From: Propioniciclava sinopodophylli
GTDB taxonomy: Bacteria > Actinomycetota > Actinomycetes > Propionibacteriales > Propionibacteriaceae
DNA: 64,000 nucleotides
Assembly (NCBI RefSeq): GCF_004324755.1
Contig: NZ_SDMQ01000001.1
Coordinates: 62,001-126,000, forward strand
Direction of reading: 5' to 3'
A program made the translations under genes and the position numbers. The notes beneath the pieces were generated by a model that saw only the letters and a list, made by a program, of their open reading frames with translations, searched no databases and was not told the origin of the DNA. Below are positions 19,275 to 27,698 of the stretch, piece after piece. Each line of letters starts with the position of its first letter. Position 1 is the stretch's first letter.

Positions 19275-20453
19275 GTGAGCCAGACCCCGTGGGGAGCCCC
19301 ACCGCCGCCCCAGCGCGGCGGGGCATGGCCCCCGCCCCCGCAGCCCCGGCAGTGGCAGGGCTGGCCCCAGCAGCGCGGGCTGCAGCAGCCTTGGCCGGCC
19401 CAGCAGCAGTGGCAGCGCCCGCCCCAGCAGTGGCCGCCGCCCCAGCCCCCGCGCCGGCGTCCGGGCAGCGGGCTGGCCAACGCGGTCCGCGTGGTGATGG
19501 CGGTGGTCGCCATCCTGATGCTGGCCTCGTTCGTGCGCGGGCTGCTCGACCAGGCGCCGGGCATCGAGGCGCCCCGAACGCCCGTGCCCCCGCGTCCAGA
19601 CGCCCCCGCCCCGGCCCCCCAGGTGCCGGGGGACCCGACCTCGCCGTACCGGAACGAGGACTACACGCCCCCGGCCGCCACCCGGAACCCGCCGGCCGTG
19701 CCGGGCCCCCGCAACATGGACGCCGCCGGGCGCCTCGTGCGCGAGAACCCGCTGTACGAACAGCAGATCCCCACGCCGACCAACTGCCGGATGGCGCCGG
19801 TCGACGTCGGCTCCGCCTCCGCGGCCGAGAAGGAGTCGCACTTCAACGAGCTGATGGCGTGCCTGATGACGGTCTTCGCCGGGCCCGTCGAAGCCGCGGG
19901 CTTCGAGATGCCACGCCCACCGGTGGTGGTCTACACGCGCCCGATCAAGACGGCCTGCGGCGACTTCGCCGAGGTGAACGCCGCCTACTGCACCGGCGAC
20001 CAGCGCGTCTACTACGCCAACTCGCTGCTGCGGGCGTTCCCCGCGCGGGTGGCGAGCGCCCCGTACGCGGCCGAGGTGATCCTCGCCCACGAGTTCGGGC
20101 ACGCGATCCAGGCGCGCGCCGCCATCCTCATCTCCGAGAAGTACCTGGAGCAGGATGCCCGCACCGAGCGCGAGGCGATGGACCTCTCCCGCCGGACCGA
20201 GGTGCAGGCGGACTGCTTCGCCGGCCAGTACGTGCGCTCGGTCGCGCAGAGCCAGTCGCTGGGGGCACGCGAGCTGGCCGGGCTCGGCGAGCTCGCGTGG
20301 AACTTGGGCGACGACGTGTTGACGGGGCGTCCGGGCTACTCGGGCGGCCACGGCACCGGCAGCGCGCGCCAGGACTGGTTCAACCGCGGCCTCGGCTCGG
20401 ACGCCGCGGGAGTCTGCAACAGCTTCGTGGCCGGCTCGGACGAGGTGCGCTGA
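19275..20453 (+). CDS. Neutral zinc metallopeptidase (YpfJ-like)
   Basis: A 392-residue membrane-anchored protein. A Pro/Gln/Trp-rich cytoplasmic N-terminus of about 65 residues precedes one transmembrane helix (VRVVMAVVAILMLASFV) and a Pro-rich linker. The C-terminal domain carries the zinc motif LAHEFGHAIQ (His272, Glu273, His276) and a downstream EVQADCFAGQYVRS block, where the Glu/Asp likely completes the site. This matches the putative neutral zinc metallopeptidase family; substrates are unknown. GTG 19275 has TAGGGT six bases upstream and no ribosome-binding site. Confidence 0.88.
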   Translation: MSQTPWGAPPPPQRGGAWPPPPQPRQWQGWPQQRGLQQPWPAQQQWQRPPQQWPPPQPPRRRPGSGLANAVRVVMAVVAILMLASFVRGLLDQAPGIEAPRTPVPPRPDAPAPAPQVPGDPTSPYRNEDYTPPAATRNPPAVPGPRNMDAAGRLVRENPLYEQQIPTPTNCRMAPVDVGSASAAEKESHFNELMACLMTVFAGPVEAAGFEMPRPPVVVYTRPIKTACGDFAEVNAAYCTGDQRVYYANSLLRAFPARVASAPYAAEVILAHEFGHAIQARAAILISEKYLEQDARTEREAMDLSRRTEVQADCFAGQYVRSVAQSQSLGARELAGLGELAWNLGDDVLTGRPGYSGGHGTGSARQDWFNRGLGSDAAGVCNSFVAGSDEVR

Positions 20454-20455
20454 CC

Positions 20456-20923
20456 CTACGGGGCGAGCAGGAGGGCCGTGGCGACCGCCGCGACGCCCTC
20501 GCCGCGCCCGGTGAGGCCCAGCCCGTCGGTCGTGGTGCCCGACAGGGTCACCGGCGCCCCGAGTGCCTCCGACAGCACGGCCTCGGCCTCGGCGCGCCGC
20601 CCGGACAGGCGGGGGCGGTTGCCGACAACCTGCACCGCGACATTGCCGATCTCGAACCCAGCCGCGCGCACGCGCCGGGCGGTCTCGGCCAGGAAGGCCA
20701 CGCCGGACGCCCCGGCCCACTCGGGCTCGGCGGTGCCGTAGTTGGAGCCCAGGTCACCCAGCCCGGCGGCCGACAACAGCGCGTCGCAGGCCGCGTGTGC
20801 GGCGACGTCGCCGTCGGAGTGCCCGGCCAGGCCGGCCGGCTCGTCGGGGAAGTGCAGGCCCGCGCACCACATCGGCACGCCGGCCTTCAGCGCGTGGACG
20901 TCCGTCCCGATGCCCACCCTCAT
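20456..20923 (-). CDS. ispF: 2-C-methyl-D-erythritol 2,4-cyclodiphosphate synthase
   Basis: A 155-residue MEP-pathway enzyme that makes MEcPP for isoprenoid synthesis. Metal ligands are Asp8 and His10 in GIGTDVHAL and His42-type in [11 protein letters not shown]; the C-terminal [14 protein letters not shown] block binds CDP. Length and motifs are typical of the trimeric enzyme. The ATG overlaps the ispD stop by four bases, so carD-ispD-ispF is one operon. The gene ends two bases from the convergent metallopeptidase stop. Confidence 0.96.
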   Translation of the reverse strand: MRVGIGTDVHALKAGVPMWCAGLHFPDEPAGLAGHSDGDVAAHAACDALLSAAGLGDLGSNYGTAEPEWAGASGVAFLAETARRVRAAGFEIGNVAVQVVGNRPRLSGRRAEAEAVLSEALGAPVTLSGTTTDGLGLTGRGEGVAAVATALLLAP

Positions 20924-21639
20924 GCGGGTTCCCCGCGCGCGGCGATGGCCTCGGCGACCACGAGGTCGAACGGGTCGGTCACCTTGAACGCGTCGCGGGA
21001 ACCCTCGACGAGCACCACGTCGCAGCCGATGTACTCCGCGGCGGCCGCGTCATCGGTAACAGTCATCCGGGTCTCGTAGAGGGCGGCGTGGGCGTCCTCG
21101 AGGAGGCCCCGGCGGAAGCCCTGCGGGGTCTGGACGGCGCGGAGGCGGGCGCGGTCGACCACCACCGAGCCGGTGTCGGTGAGCTCGCGGACGGTGTCGG
21201 AGACGGGGACGGCCGGCACGACGGCGTCCGCCCCGGCCCGGACCGCCTCGATCACCCGCGCGACGACCTCGGCGGGCACGAAGGCCCGGGCGGCGTCATG
21301 GACGAGGACGACCTGGCCCTCGGCGTCCGCCTCGTCCAGGTCGGGCAGGGCGGCCAGGCCGTTGGCGACGGAGTCCTGCCGCTCCGCTCCCCCGTCGACC
21401 CAGATCACGGGCACGGGCGCGGACGCCAGCACCTCGACGAAGGCCTCGCGCTCGGCGGCGGGCACAACGACGATGACCTCGCCGACGCCACCCTCGGCCA
21501 GCCGCTCGATGGCGCGCGTCACCAGCGGGACGCCCGCGACCGGCACGAGCGCCTTGGGCACCGCGGCCCCCAGCCGGGAACCGGAACCGGCCGCCACCAC
21601 GATGGCGACGACCGGTACGGGATTGTTGTGTTCACCCAT
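20920..21639 (-). CDS. ispD: 2-C-methyl-D-erythritol 4-phosphate cytidylyltransferase
   Basis: A 239-residue MEP-pathway enzyme that transfers CMP from CTP to MEP. The nucleotidyltransferase loop is [21 protein letters not shown], the metal-binding region [10 protein letters not shown], and the signature VQTPQGFRR is present. Start ATG at 21637-21639 lies five bases after the carD stop. The carD-ispD-ispF order is the same as Rv3583c-Rv3582c-Rv3581c in M. tuberculosis. Confidence 0.96.
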   Translation of the reverse strand: MGEHNNPVPVVAIVVAAGSGSRLGAAVPKALVPVAGVPLVTRAIERLAEGGVGEVIVVVPAAEREAFVEVLASAPVPVIWVDGGAERQDSVANGLAALPDLDEADAEGQVVLVHDAARAFVPAEVVARVIEAVRAGADAVVPAVPVSDTVRELTDTGSVVVDRARLRAVQTPQGFRRGLLEDAHAALYETRMTVTDDAAAAEYIGCDVVLVEGSRDAFKVTDPFDLVVAEAIAARGEPA

Positions 21640-21644
21640 GGGTG

Positions 21645-22136
21645 TTACGAGGCCAGCACCTCGTCGAGCATGACCTCCGCGCGGTCGTCGGAGACCTTCT
21701 CGGCGAGCGCGAGCTCGGAGACGAGGATCTGGCGCGCCTTGGCCAGCATTCGCTTCTCGCCGGCGGACAGGCCGCGCTCACGCTCACGGCGCCACAGGTC
21801 CCGGACGACCTCGGCCACCTTCATGACGTTGCCGGAGTGCAGCTTCTCGAGGTTCGCCTTGTAGCGGCGCGACCAGTTGGTCGGCTCCTCGGTGTGCGCG
21901 GCGCGCAGGACGCCGAACACACGCTCGAGGCCGTCCGCGTCGACGACGTCGCGTACGCCCACCAGGTCGAGGTTGCAGGCCGGGACCCGCACCACCAAGT
22001 CGTTCTGGCCGACGATGCGGAGGACGAGGTAGAGGCGCTCCTCTCCCTTGATCGTCCGGGTTTCGATGTCTTCGATCACAGCGGCCCCATGGTTCGGGTA
22101 CACGACCGTTTCGCCGACCTGAAAAGTCATATTCAT
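21645..22136 (-). CDS. carD: CarD-family RNA polymerase-binding transcription factor
   Basis: A 163-residue essential actinobacterial regulator. The N-terminal RNAP-interacting Tudor-like domain is seen in [21 protein letters not shown]. The helical DNA-binding C-terminus has the conserved Trp ([14 protein letters not shown]) that wedges into the open complex upstream edge. CarD stabilises open complexes at rRNA and many other promoters. The ATG at 22134-22136 has an AAAGGGG site; a second ATG two codons later is possible. The frame extends further upstream but without homology. It heads the ispDF operon. Confidence 0.96.
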   Translation of the reverse strand: MNMTFQVGETVVYPNHGAAVIEDIETRTIKGEERLYLVLRIVGQNDLVVRVPACNLDLVGVRDVVDADGLERVFGVLRAAHTEEPTNWSRRYKANLEKLHSGNVMKVAEVVRDLWRRERERGLSAGEKRMLAKARQILVSELALAEKVSDDRAEVMLDEVLAS

Positions 22137-22478
22137 TGACCCCTTTCCCAAACGCCAGTCTACCACGGCCCCTCGGGGCTCCGCGGTGGCATGAGGCGTT
22201 GTCAGAGCGACTTTGACCTCTTGACAAGCGGCGGAGAGTGTGCTCCGGGGTAGACCTCGCCCCATCCAAGCGCGTCGTTACCAACCTAGAACGCCGACCC
22301 GCCGGACGCCAGCGCCGCCGCCCCGTGTTGCCACACGTTGCACGCAACGTCCTTTCGTGGCCCGCCGGGTCCCGGTTTGACAACGTTGTCCACCGCGGGG
22401 TGCTGCGGCTAACCATCCGCAGCGGTGTTTCGTTATTGTGTCTGCGAGATTGAAGTCCCGAACCAGGAGGCTCCTGCC
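22137..22478. promoter_or_regulatory. carD / lipoprotein divergent intergenic region with two palindromes
   Basis: This is the only gene-free gap over 300 bases. It must hold promoters for carD (minus) and the lipoprotein gene (plus). TTGACA occurs at 22221-22226 and 22378-22383 on the plus strand, without an unmistakable -10. Two dyads share the half-site ACGTTG: ACGTTG-CACG-CAACGT at 22335-22350 and GACAACGTTGTC at 22379-22390. Their centres are 42 bases apart, about four helical turns. Base composition here is visibly less GC-rich than in the flanking genes. No convincing small gene is seen. Confidence 0.5.
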
Positions 22479-23069
22479 ATGGATTCCAGCACCCGTCGTC
22501 GCCGCCGGGCCGCAAGCACGTTCGTCGCCGGCCTCGGCGTCAGCCTGCTGCTGACCGGTTGTGGCTTCAACATGCAGACCCTCCAGCCCTACACGCCCGC
22601 CCATGGCGTGAACGTCGACGTCGCCGCGGGCGAGGCCGGTCGGCAGTTGAAGGTGCGCAACCTGCTGGTCGTCTCCGACGCGGAGGGCCAGGGCATCCTG
22701 TCCGCCTCCATTGTCTCCCCGGTCGCCGACCGCCTGGTCAAGGTCGAGGGCAACGCCCGCAGGGCCGACAACACAGTCGGCGCCCCGTTGACCGTGACCG
22801 GCAGCCCCGTGGAGCTCAGGCCCAACCAGATCGCGGTGCTCACCGACGGCGACCCGTATACAGTCACGAGCCCCGACCTGAAGCCGGGCCTGCTGGTGGA
22901 CCTCACGCTGACCTTCGAGTCGGGCGCCCAGGCGTCCGCCCAGGCGCCGGTCATGAGCTACGAGAACCCGATCTACTCCTCGTTATCCCCCTCGCCCGTC
23001 GCGTCCCCGGCCGCGACAGCCACCGCCCCGGCGGCCACGCCGGCCCCGTCGGCGACCCCGACACCCTGA
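22479..23069 (+). CDS. LpqE-like lipoprotein
   Basis: A 196-residue predicted lipoprotein. The N-terminus has an Arg-rich start and hydrophobic core ending in the lipobox LLLTGC. A beta-rich domain of about 125 residues follows, then a Ser/Pro/Ala/Thr-rich C-terminal tail. ATG 22479 has an AGGAGG site. Position opposite carD matches lpqE (Rv3584) in M. tuberculosis, and the fold resembles PCuAC-like copper chaperone lipoproteins, though the Met/His metal motif is not evident. The LpqE identity rests mostly on synteny; function is unknown. Confidence 0.72.
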   Translation: MDSSTRRRRRAASTFVAGLGVSLLLTGCGFNMQTLQPYTPAHGVNVDVAAGEAGRQLKVRNLLVVSDAEGQGILSASIVSPVADRLVKVEGNARRADNTVGAPLTVTGSPVELRPNQIAVLTDGDPYTVTSPDLKPGLLVDLTLTFESGAQASAQAPVMSYENPIYSSLSPSPVASPAATATAPAATPAPSATPTP

Positions 23070-23080
23070 CGCCGGGGGTT

Positions 23081-24037
23081 TCACTCCCCGTAGGTGTTCT
23101 CCTCGGAGAACAGCGTGCTGACCGACTCGCCGAGGTGGATGCGCCGCACCGCCTCGGCGAACAACGGCGCCACCGACAGCACCCGCAGCTTCTCGACGGG
23201 CTTGTCCTGCGGGACCGTGTTGGTCGTCACGATCTCATCGATGGCCTCGACGGCGCCCAGGCGCTCGACGGCGTTTCCGGTGAACAGGCCGTGAGTGGTC
23301 GCCACCGAGATGCTGTTGACTCCGTAGTCGCACAGCGCGTCGATGAGGGTGACGATCGAGCCGCCCGTGGCGATCTCGTCGTCCAGCACGATGCAGTCCT
23401 TCCCGGCCACGTCGCCCACGATGGCGTCGATGACGACCGTGTCGTCGCCCTTGCGCTGCTTGGAGCCGGCGGCCACCTCGACGCCCAGAGCGCGCGCGAA
23501 CCGTCCGGCGTCCTTGGCGTTACCGAAGTCGGGTGAGACCACCACGGTGTTGGAGAGGTCGCGCCCGCGGTAGTGATCGGCCAGCACCGGCAGGGCGGTC
23601 AGGTGGTCGACCGGGACGGAGAAGAAGCCGTGGACCTGCTCCGAGTGCAGCGCCATGGTCAGCACGCGCGTCGCACCGGCGGTGGCCAGCAGGTCGGCGA
23701 CCAGCCGTCCGCCCACCGAGATGCGCGGGGCGTCCTTCTTGTCCGAGCGCGCGTACGCGTAATGGGGCATGACGACGTTGACGTGGGCGGCGGAGGCCCC
23801 GCGCGCGGCGTCCACCATCATGAGCAGCTCGACGAGGTTCTCCTGCGTGGGCGGGACGAGCGGCTGAACGATGTAGACGTCCCGCTGGCGGCAGTTGGCC
23901 CGCAGCTGCACCTGGACGCAGTCGTTGCTGAAGCGCTGCACGCGGGTCGGGGAGAGCTCGACGCCGAGCAGGCCGCACATCTCCTCGGCGAACTCGGGGT
24001 GGGCCGCACCGGAGAAGACGACGACATCGTTGGTCAC
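23081..24037 (-). CDS. prs: Ribose-phosphate pyrophosphokinase (class I-like)
   Basis: A 318-residue PRPP synthetase-like protein. The PRPP-binding loop is IVLDDEIATGGSIVTLI and the ribose-phosphate region VVVSPDFGNAKDAGRFA; both depart slightly from the standard DDMIDTGG and DxGG forms. The N-terminal block MPHYAYARSDKKD is the ATP/flexible-loop region. It may be a second, divergent copy rather than the main Prs. I choose GTG 24037 because TAGGAT lies exactly seven bases upstream; the ATG nine bases earlier would sit inside that -10 box. It is followed by an unrelated lipoprotein gene in convergence. Confidence 0.87.
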   Translation of the reverse strand: MTNDVVVFSGAAHPEFAEEMCGLLGVELSPTRVQRFSNDCVQVQLRANCRQRDVYIVQPLVPPTQENLVELLMMVDAARGASAAHVNVVMPHYAYARSDKKDAPRISVGGRLVADLLATAGATRVLTMALHSEQVHGFFSVPVDHLTALPVLADHYRGRDLSNTVVVSPDFGNAKDAGRFARALGVEVAAGSKQRKGDDTVVIDAIVGDVAGKDCIVLDDEIATGGSIVTLIDALCDYGVNSISVATTHGLFTGNAVERLGAVEAIDEIVTTNTVPQDKPVEKLRVLSVAPLFAEAVRRIHLGESVSTLFSEENTYGE

Positions 24038-24080
24038 GGGCCGCATCCTACGCACGGGCCCGGGCGGGCGGACCGGGGGC

Positions 24081-24758
24081 CTACCCGTTGAACTTGTAGC
24101 CCAGGCCACGCACGGTGACGAGCATCCGCGGGTTCGCCGGGTCGGCCTCGATCTTGCCCCGCAGCCGCTTCACGTGGACATCCAGGGTCTTGGTGTCCCC
24201 CACGTAGTCAGCTCCCCAGATGCGGTCGATGAGCTGGCCACGGGTCATCACACGCCCGGCGTTGCGCAGCAGCATCTCCAGCAGCTCGAACTCCTTCAGC
24301 GCCAGCCGCACGGGCTCGCCGTCCACCCACACCTCGTGGCGCTCGACGTCCATGCGGACTCCGGAACCCTCGATCACGTCGGGGATCAGCTCGGTGTCGA
24401 CGCCGCGTCGCAGCACAGCGCGGACGCGCGCCACCAGCTCGCGGTGGCTGAACGGCTTGGTGACGTAGTCGTCGGCGCCGAGCTCCAGACCGACGACCTT
24501 GTCGATCTCGGCGTCCCGGGCGGTGACCATGATGATGGGCACGGTGCTGCGCTGGCGCAGGCGGCGGCACACCTCGGTGCCGGACAGCCCGGGCATCATC
24601 AGGTCGAGCAGGACGATGTCGGCGCCGTGGCGCTCGAACTGGGCCAGCCCCTCCTCGCCGTCGGCAGCCAGGAGGACCTCGAACCCCTCCTTGGCGAGCA
24701 TGAAGCCCAGGGCGTCCCGATAGCTCTCCTCGTCCTCGACGATCAGGACAACGCTCAT
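24081..24758 (-). CDS. regX3: Phosphate-responsive response regulator RegX3 (OmpR/PhoB family)
   Basis: A 225-residue regulator with phosphoacceptor Asp52 in DIVLLDLMMPG, the acidic pocket in LIVEDEESYRDA, and the switch Thr/Lys in IMVTARD and YVTKPF. The winged-helix C-terminus has the recognition helix in TKTLDVHVKRLRGKI and the wing TVRGLGYKF. Its ATG overlaps the senX3 stop by four bases. Pairing with a PAS-like kinase and divergent phoU identifies it as RegX3/PhoP-type control of phosphate starvation genes. Likely binding sites are the 11-base GTTCACC repeats at 25955-25987 and 63595-63616. Confidence 0.94.
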   Translation of the reverse strand: MSVVLIVEDEESYRDALGFMLAKEGFEVLLAADGEEGLAQFERHGADIVLLDLMMPGLSGTEVCRRLRQRSTVPIIMVTARDAEIDKVVGLELGADDYVTKPFSHRELVARVRAVLRRGVDTELIPDVIEGSGVRMDVERHEVWVDGEPVRLALKEFELLEMLLRNAGRVMTRGQLIDRIWGADYVGDTKTLDVHVKRLRGKIEADPANPRMLVTVRGLGYKFNG

Positions 24759-25894
24759 GCGACTTCCTCCTCAGCGGGGGCGGCGGGCAGGGTGATGGTG
24801 AAGGTCGAGCCGCTCCCCAGTTTGCTCCACACGGCGACCTCGCCGCCGTGCCCCTCGACGATCTCGGCCACGATCGACAACCCGAGGCCGGTGCCGCCCG
24901 TCTGGCGGCTGCGTGCGTAGTCGACGCGGTAGAACCGCTCGAAGATGCGCCGAGTGTCCTCGGCGGAGATCCCGATGCCGTTGTCGGAGACGGCAATGGC
25001 GATGCGGTCGCCGCGCTCGGCGTCCTCGACCGGGCGCGTGGTGACGACGACGCGCGCCTTGTCGTCGGAGTACGTGATCGCGTTGTGCACGAGGTTGGCC
25101 AGTGCGGTGACGAGCTGCTCGCGTGAGCCCCGCACCACCAGGCCGCGGACGCCGCCGAGCGTCAGGCTGATCCGGCGGGCCTCGGCGAGCTGCCGACTGC
25201 GGTCCAGCGCGCTGCCGATGACCTCGTCGACCTCCAACCGCTCGGCGTTCGCCGGTGCCTGCCCCTGCAGGCGGGAGAGCTGGACGATCTGGGCCACGAG
25301 CAGCGACAAGCGGCTCGACTCGGCCTGGATCTTGCGGGAGAAGCGGACGACGGCGTCGGGGTCGTCGGCGGCCTGCTCGACCGCCTCGCCCAGCAGCGTG
25401 ATCGCGCCGACCGGAGTCTTGAGCTCGTGGGTGGCGTTCGCCATGAAGTCGCGTGCGGACGCCTGTACGCGCAGGGCGGCGCTGCGGTCGTCAGCGATGA
25501 CGAGCACGTTGCCGTCCTCGAGCCGCAGGACGCGGACAGCCAGCTGTTGCTCGGCGCGGCCGGCGCGTGTCTGGTCGAGGTTGATGGCCGCGGTCTCCCC
25601 CGTGCGACGCACCTCGCGCACCTGGGTGAGCAGGGCCGGGATGGCGACCCGATTGCCGCGGACGATGCCCAGGTCGATGGCCGGCTCGTTGGCGGCCAGG
25701 ATCTCGTCGATGGGCCCGATGACGGCCCCGCCGCAACGCAGGGCGTCCAGCACGCGCCGCAACTCCAGGAGCGGGTCGGGTTCAGGTCCTTCGTTCGGCT
25801 GCCGGACGATCGCCCAGGCGATGAGGTACCCGCCCAGGAGCCCGACGACCACACCGATGAGGGCGGCAAGGGCAGGCGTCACGTCCGCCAGCAT
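24755..25894 (-). CDS. senX3: Phosphate sensor histidine kinase SenX3
   Basis: A 379-residue membrane kinase. One or two hydrophobic N-terminal segments (ALAALIGVVVGLLGGYLIAW) precede a PAS-like domain (residues about 45-140). The HisKA helix has His156 in FMANATHELKTPVG, and the ATPase domain has the N-box LVHNAITYSDD and the G-box GGTGLGLSIVAEI. There is no large periplasmic sensor, as expected for PhoR/SenX3 kinases that read the state of the Pst transporter through PhoU. ATG at 25892-25894 is preferred over an in-frame site 21 codons upstream. Confidence 0.93.
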   Translation of the reverse strand: MLADVTPALAALIGVVVGLLGGYLIAWAIVRQPNEGPEPDPLLELRRVLDALRCGGAVIGPIDEILAANEPAIDLGIVRGNRVAIPALLTQVREVRRTGETAAINLDQTRAGRAEQQLAVRVLRLEDGNVLVIADDRSAALRVQASARDFMANATHELKTPVGAITLLGEAVEQAADDPDAVVRFSRKIQAESSRLSLLVAQIVQLSRLQGQAPANAERLEVDEVIGSALDRSRQLAEARRISLTLGGVRGLVVRGSREQLVTALANLVHNAITYSDDKARVVVTTRPVEDAERGDRIAIAVSDNGIGISAEDTRRIFERFYRVDYARSRQTGGTGLGLSIVAEIVEGHGGEVAVWSKLGSGSTFTITLPAAPAEEEVA

Positions 25895-25954
25895 AGGCCG
25901 ATCCGACCGGCCGGGGTCGGGGCCCGTCCCACCCGTGCCGCACTCCGATGTGAG

Positions 25955-25987
25955 CATTCACCGAGAGTTCACCCGGGGTTAGCCGAG
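25955..25987 (+). promoter_or_regulatory. PHO box: three 11-base direct repeats upstream of phoU
   Basis: Three consecutive 11-base units, CATTCACCGAG, AGTTCACCCGG and GGTTAGCCGAG, sit back to back. This matches the GTTCACC-type direct-repeat units bound by PhoP in Streptomyces and RegX3 in mycobacteria. The array ends nine bases before the -10 box TATGCT at 25997-26002, where an activator replacing the -35 would bind. It also lies 60 bases from the senX3 start and could regulate both directions. Confidence 0.78.
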
Positions 25988-25996
25988 GCGTCCGAT

Positions 25997-26002
25997 TATG
26001 CT
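25997..26002 (+). promoter_or_regulatory. -10 box of phoU
   Basis: TATGCT, located nine bases after the PHO repeats and 87 bases before the phoU start. No -35 consensus is present, consistent with activator dependence. Confidence 0.55.
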
Positions 26003-26088
26003 TGCCGGGGGCCGTAATGTCATGGTCTTCGCCCACCTCCGGGCGACCGTGCCCGCACGGGAACCGCACCACCAGCAAAGGAGCTCAC

Positions 26089-26754
26089 ATGCGCGAGAGC
26101 TACCACGAGGAACTCACCTCCGTCGTCACCGATCTCGTCACCATGACCGACCGGGTCCAAACCGCCGTCCAGGACGCCACGCGCGCCCTGTTGACCACGG
26201 ACCTGGCCGCGGCGGAGAAGGTGATCGGCGACGACGTCGTGCTCGACCGCCTCCACGACGACCTCGAGCAGCGCTGCTTCTCGCTGCTGGCCCGCCAGTC
26301 CCCCGTCGCCGGCGAGCTGCGGACGCTCGTGGCCGCCCTGCGCATGGTGGCCGACCTGGCCCGCATGGGCGACCTGTCGGCCCACATCGCCAAGATCGCC
26401 CGCATGCGCTACCCGCGCGGCGCCGTGCCCGAGTCGATGCAGCCGAACTTCCAGCGCATGGCCGTCCTGGCCAGCGAGATGGTCGAGGCCGCCGGACGCA
26501 CCCTGCGCGAGCGCAACGTGCTGGACGCCGAGAAGATGGCCGACCACGACGAGGAGATCGACGAGCTCCGCACCCACCAGTTCCGCGTGCTGCTGGACGA
26601 CTCGTGGAACCACGGCGTCGAGGCCGCCGTCGACTGCGCGTTGCTGGGCCGCTACTACGAGCGCATTGCCGATCACGCCGTCCTCATGGGAAGCCGCGTG
26701 ATCTACATCGTCACCGGCCTGCACCCCGAGGGCGAGAACTGGACGATCGCCTGA
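26089..26754 (+). CDS. phoU: Phosphate signalling protein PhoU
   Basis: A 221-residue all-helical protein made of two three-helix PhoU repeats (about residues 8-100 and 112-205). The conserved acidic metal-binding motifs are seen in [16 protein letters not shown] and in the second-half equivalent ADHDEEIDELRTHQF. PhoU links the Pst transporter to the SenX3 kinase and represses the response when phosphate is plentiful. ATG 26089 has an AAAGGAG site. It is divergent from senX3-regX3 with a PHO box in between, so it is probably induced by starvation. Confidence 0.95.
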   Translation: MRESYHEELTSVVTDLVTMTDRVQTAVQDATRALLTTDLAAAEKVIGDDVVLDRLHDDLEQRCFSLLARQSPVAGELRTLVAALRMVADLARMGDLSAHIAKIARMRYPRGAVPESMQPNFQRMAVLASEMVEAAGRTLRERNVLDAEKMADHDEEIDELRTHQFRVLLDDSWNHGVEAAVDCALLGRYYERIADHAVLMGSRVIYIVTGLHPEGENWTIA

Positions 26755-26864
26755 GTCCGCCGAGGGCTTGGGTTCAGTCCGCCGAGGGCTTGCCTCCAGA
26801 ACGCCGAGGGCTCCACCTGCTGCTGCAGGTGGAGCCCTCGGCGGTGTGGAGGCAAGCCCTCGGC
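26755..26864. repeat. Nested inverted repeat with five copies of a GCCGAGGGCT unit
   Basis: GCCGAGGGCT occurs three times on the plus strand (starting near 26759, 26781 and 26803) and twice inverted. Bases 26781-26798 pair perfectly with 26847-26864 over 18 bases. Inside them, 26802-26819 pair perfectly with 26826-26843 over another 18, leaving loop CTGCTG. The element fills the gap between convergent phoU and gpmA. It can serve as a bidirectional terminator, but its size and duplicated unit look like a REP-type element. Confidence 0.85.
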
Positions 26865-26874
26865 GAGCGTGGTG

Positions 26875-27624
26875 CTACTTCTTGCCCTGGTTCTTGACGG
26901 CCTCGATGGCGGCCTTGGCGGCCTCCGGGTCGAGGTAGCGGCCGCCCTTGGTGATCGGCTTGAAGTCGTCGTCCAGCTCGTAGTACAGCGGGATGCCGGT
27001 GGGGATGTTCAGGCCCGCGATGTCGGCGTCGGAGATGTCGTCGAGGTGCTTGACGAGCGCGCGCAGCGAGTTGCCGTGCGCGGTGACCAGGACGGTCCTG
27101 CCCTCAGCCAGGTCCGGCTTGATGTCGGACTCCCAGTACGGCAGCATCCGGACGACCACGTCGGCCAGGCACTCGGTCTGGGGGCGCTCGTCGGCCGGGA
27201 TGTCGGCGTAGCGCGGGTCGTTGTACTGGCTGTACTCGGCGTCCTTGTCGAGGACGGGCGGCGGGGTGTCGTAGCTGCGGCGCCACAGCATGAACTGTTC
27301 CTCGCCGTACTTGGCCAGGGTCTCGGCCTTGTCGAGGCCCTGCAGGCCGCCGTAGTGGCGCTCGTTGAGGCGCCAGCTGCGGGAGACGGGGATCCAGTGG
27401 CGGTCGCAGCCGTCCAGCGCCAGGTAGGCGGTGTGGATCGCCCGCCGGAGCAGGGACGTGTGCAGCTTCTCAGGCAGCAACCCCTCGGCCTTGAGCATCT
27501 CGGCGGCCTTCTTCGCCTCGCCGACACCCTTCTCGTTGATGTCCACGTCCACCCAGCCCGTGAACAGGTTCTTCTGGTTCCACTCGCTCTCGCCGTGGCG
27601 CAGCAGTATCAACTTGTACGTCAT
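26875..27624 (-). CDS. gpmA: 2,3-bisphosphoglycerate-dependent phosphoglycerate mutase
   Basis: A 249-residue glycolytic enzyme interconverting 3- and 2-phosphoglycerate. The phosphohistidine motif [20 protein letters not shown] is at the N-terminus, and the second catalytic His lies in [16 protein letters not shown]. Length and motifs are typical. TAGGCT six bases before the ATG (27631-27636, minus strand) indicates a leaderless message. In many actinobacteria gpmA lies beside senX3-regX3, as it does here with phoU. Confidence 0.97.
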   Translation of the reverse strand: MTYKLILLRHGESEWNQKNLFTGWVDVDINEKGVGEAKKAAEMLKAEGLLPEKLHTSLLRRAIHTAYLALDGCDRHWIPVSRSWRLNERHYGGLQGLDKAETLAKYGEEQFMLWRRSYDTPPPVLDKDAEYSQYNDPRYADIPADERPQTECLADVVVRMLPYWESDIKPDLAEGRTVLVTAHGNSLRALVKHLDDISDADIAGLNIPTGIPLYYELDDDFKPITKGGRYLDPEAAKAAIEAVKNQGKK

Positions 27625-27698
27625 GGCCCGAGCCTATCGCCCGCGGCCCCGCGGGTGTCTCCCCCGCGGTCCCTTCGATCGCGTGCGAGGATGGCGCG

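Noticed and set aside
24038-24046. ATG 24046 as the start of the PRPP synthetase-like gene
   Set aside because: This ATG is part of the TAGGAT -10 box that stands seven bases before GTG 24037, the better start.
26781-26864. Nested inverted repeat as insertion-sequence ends
   Set aside because: There is no transposase frame or target duplication, and only 28 bases lie between the outer arms besides the inner stem.
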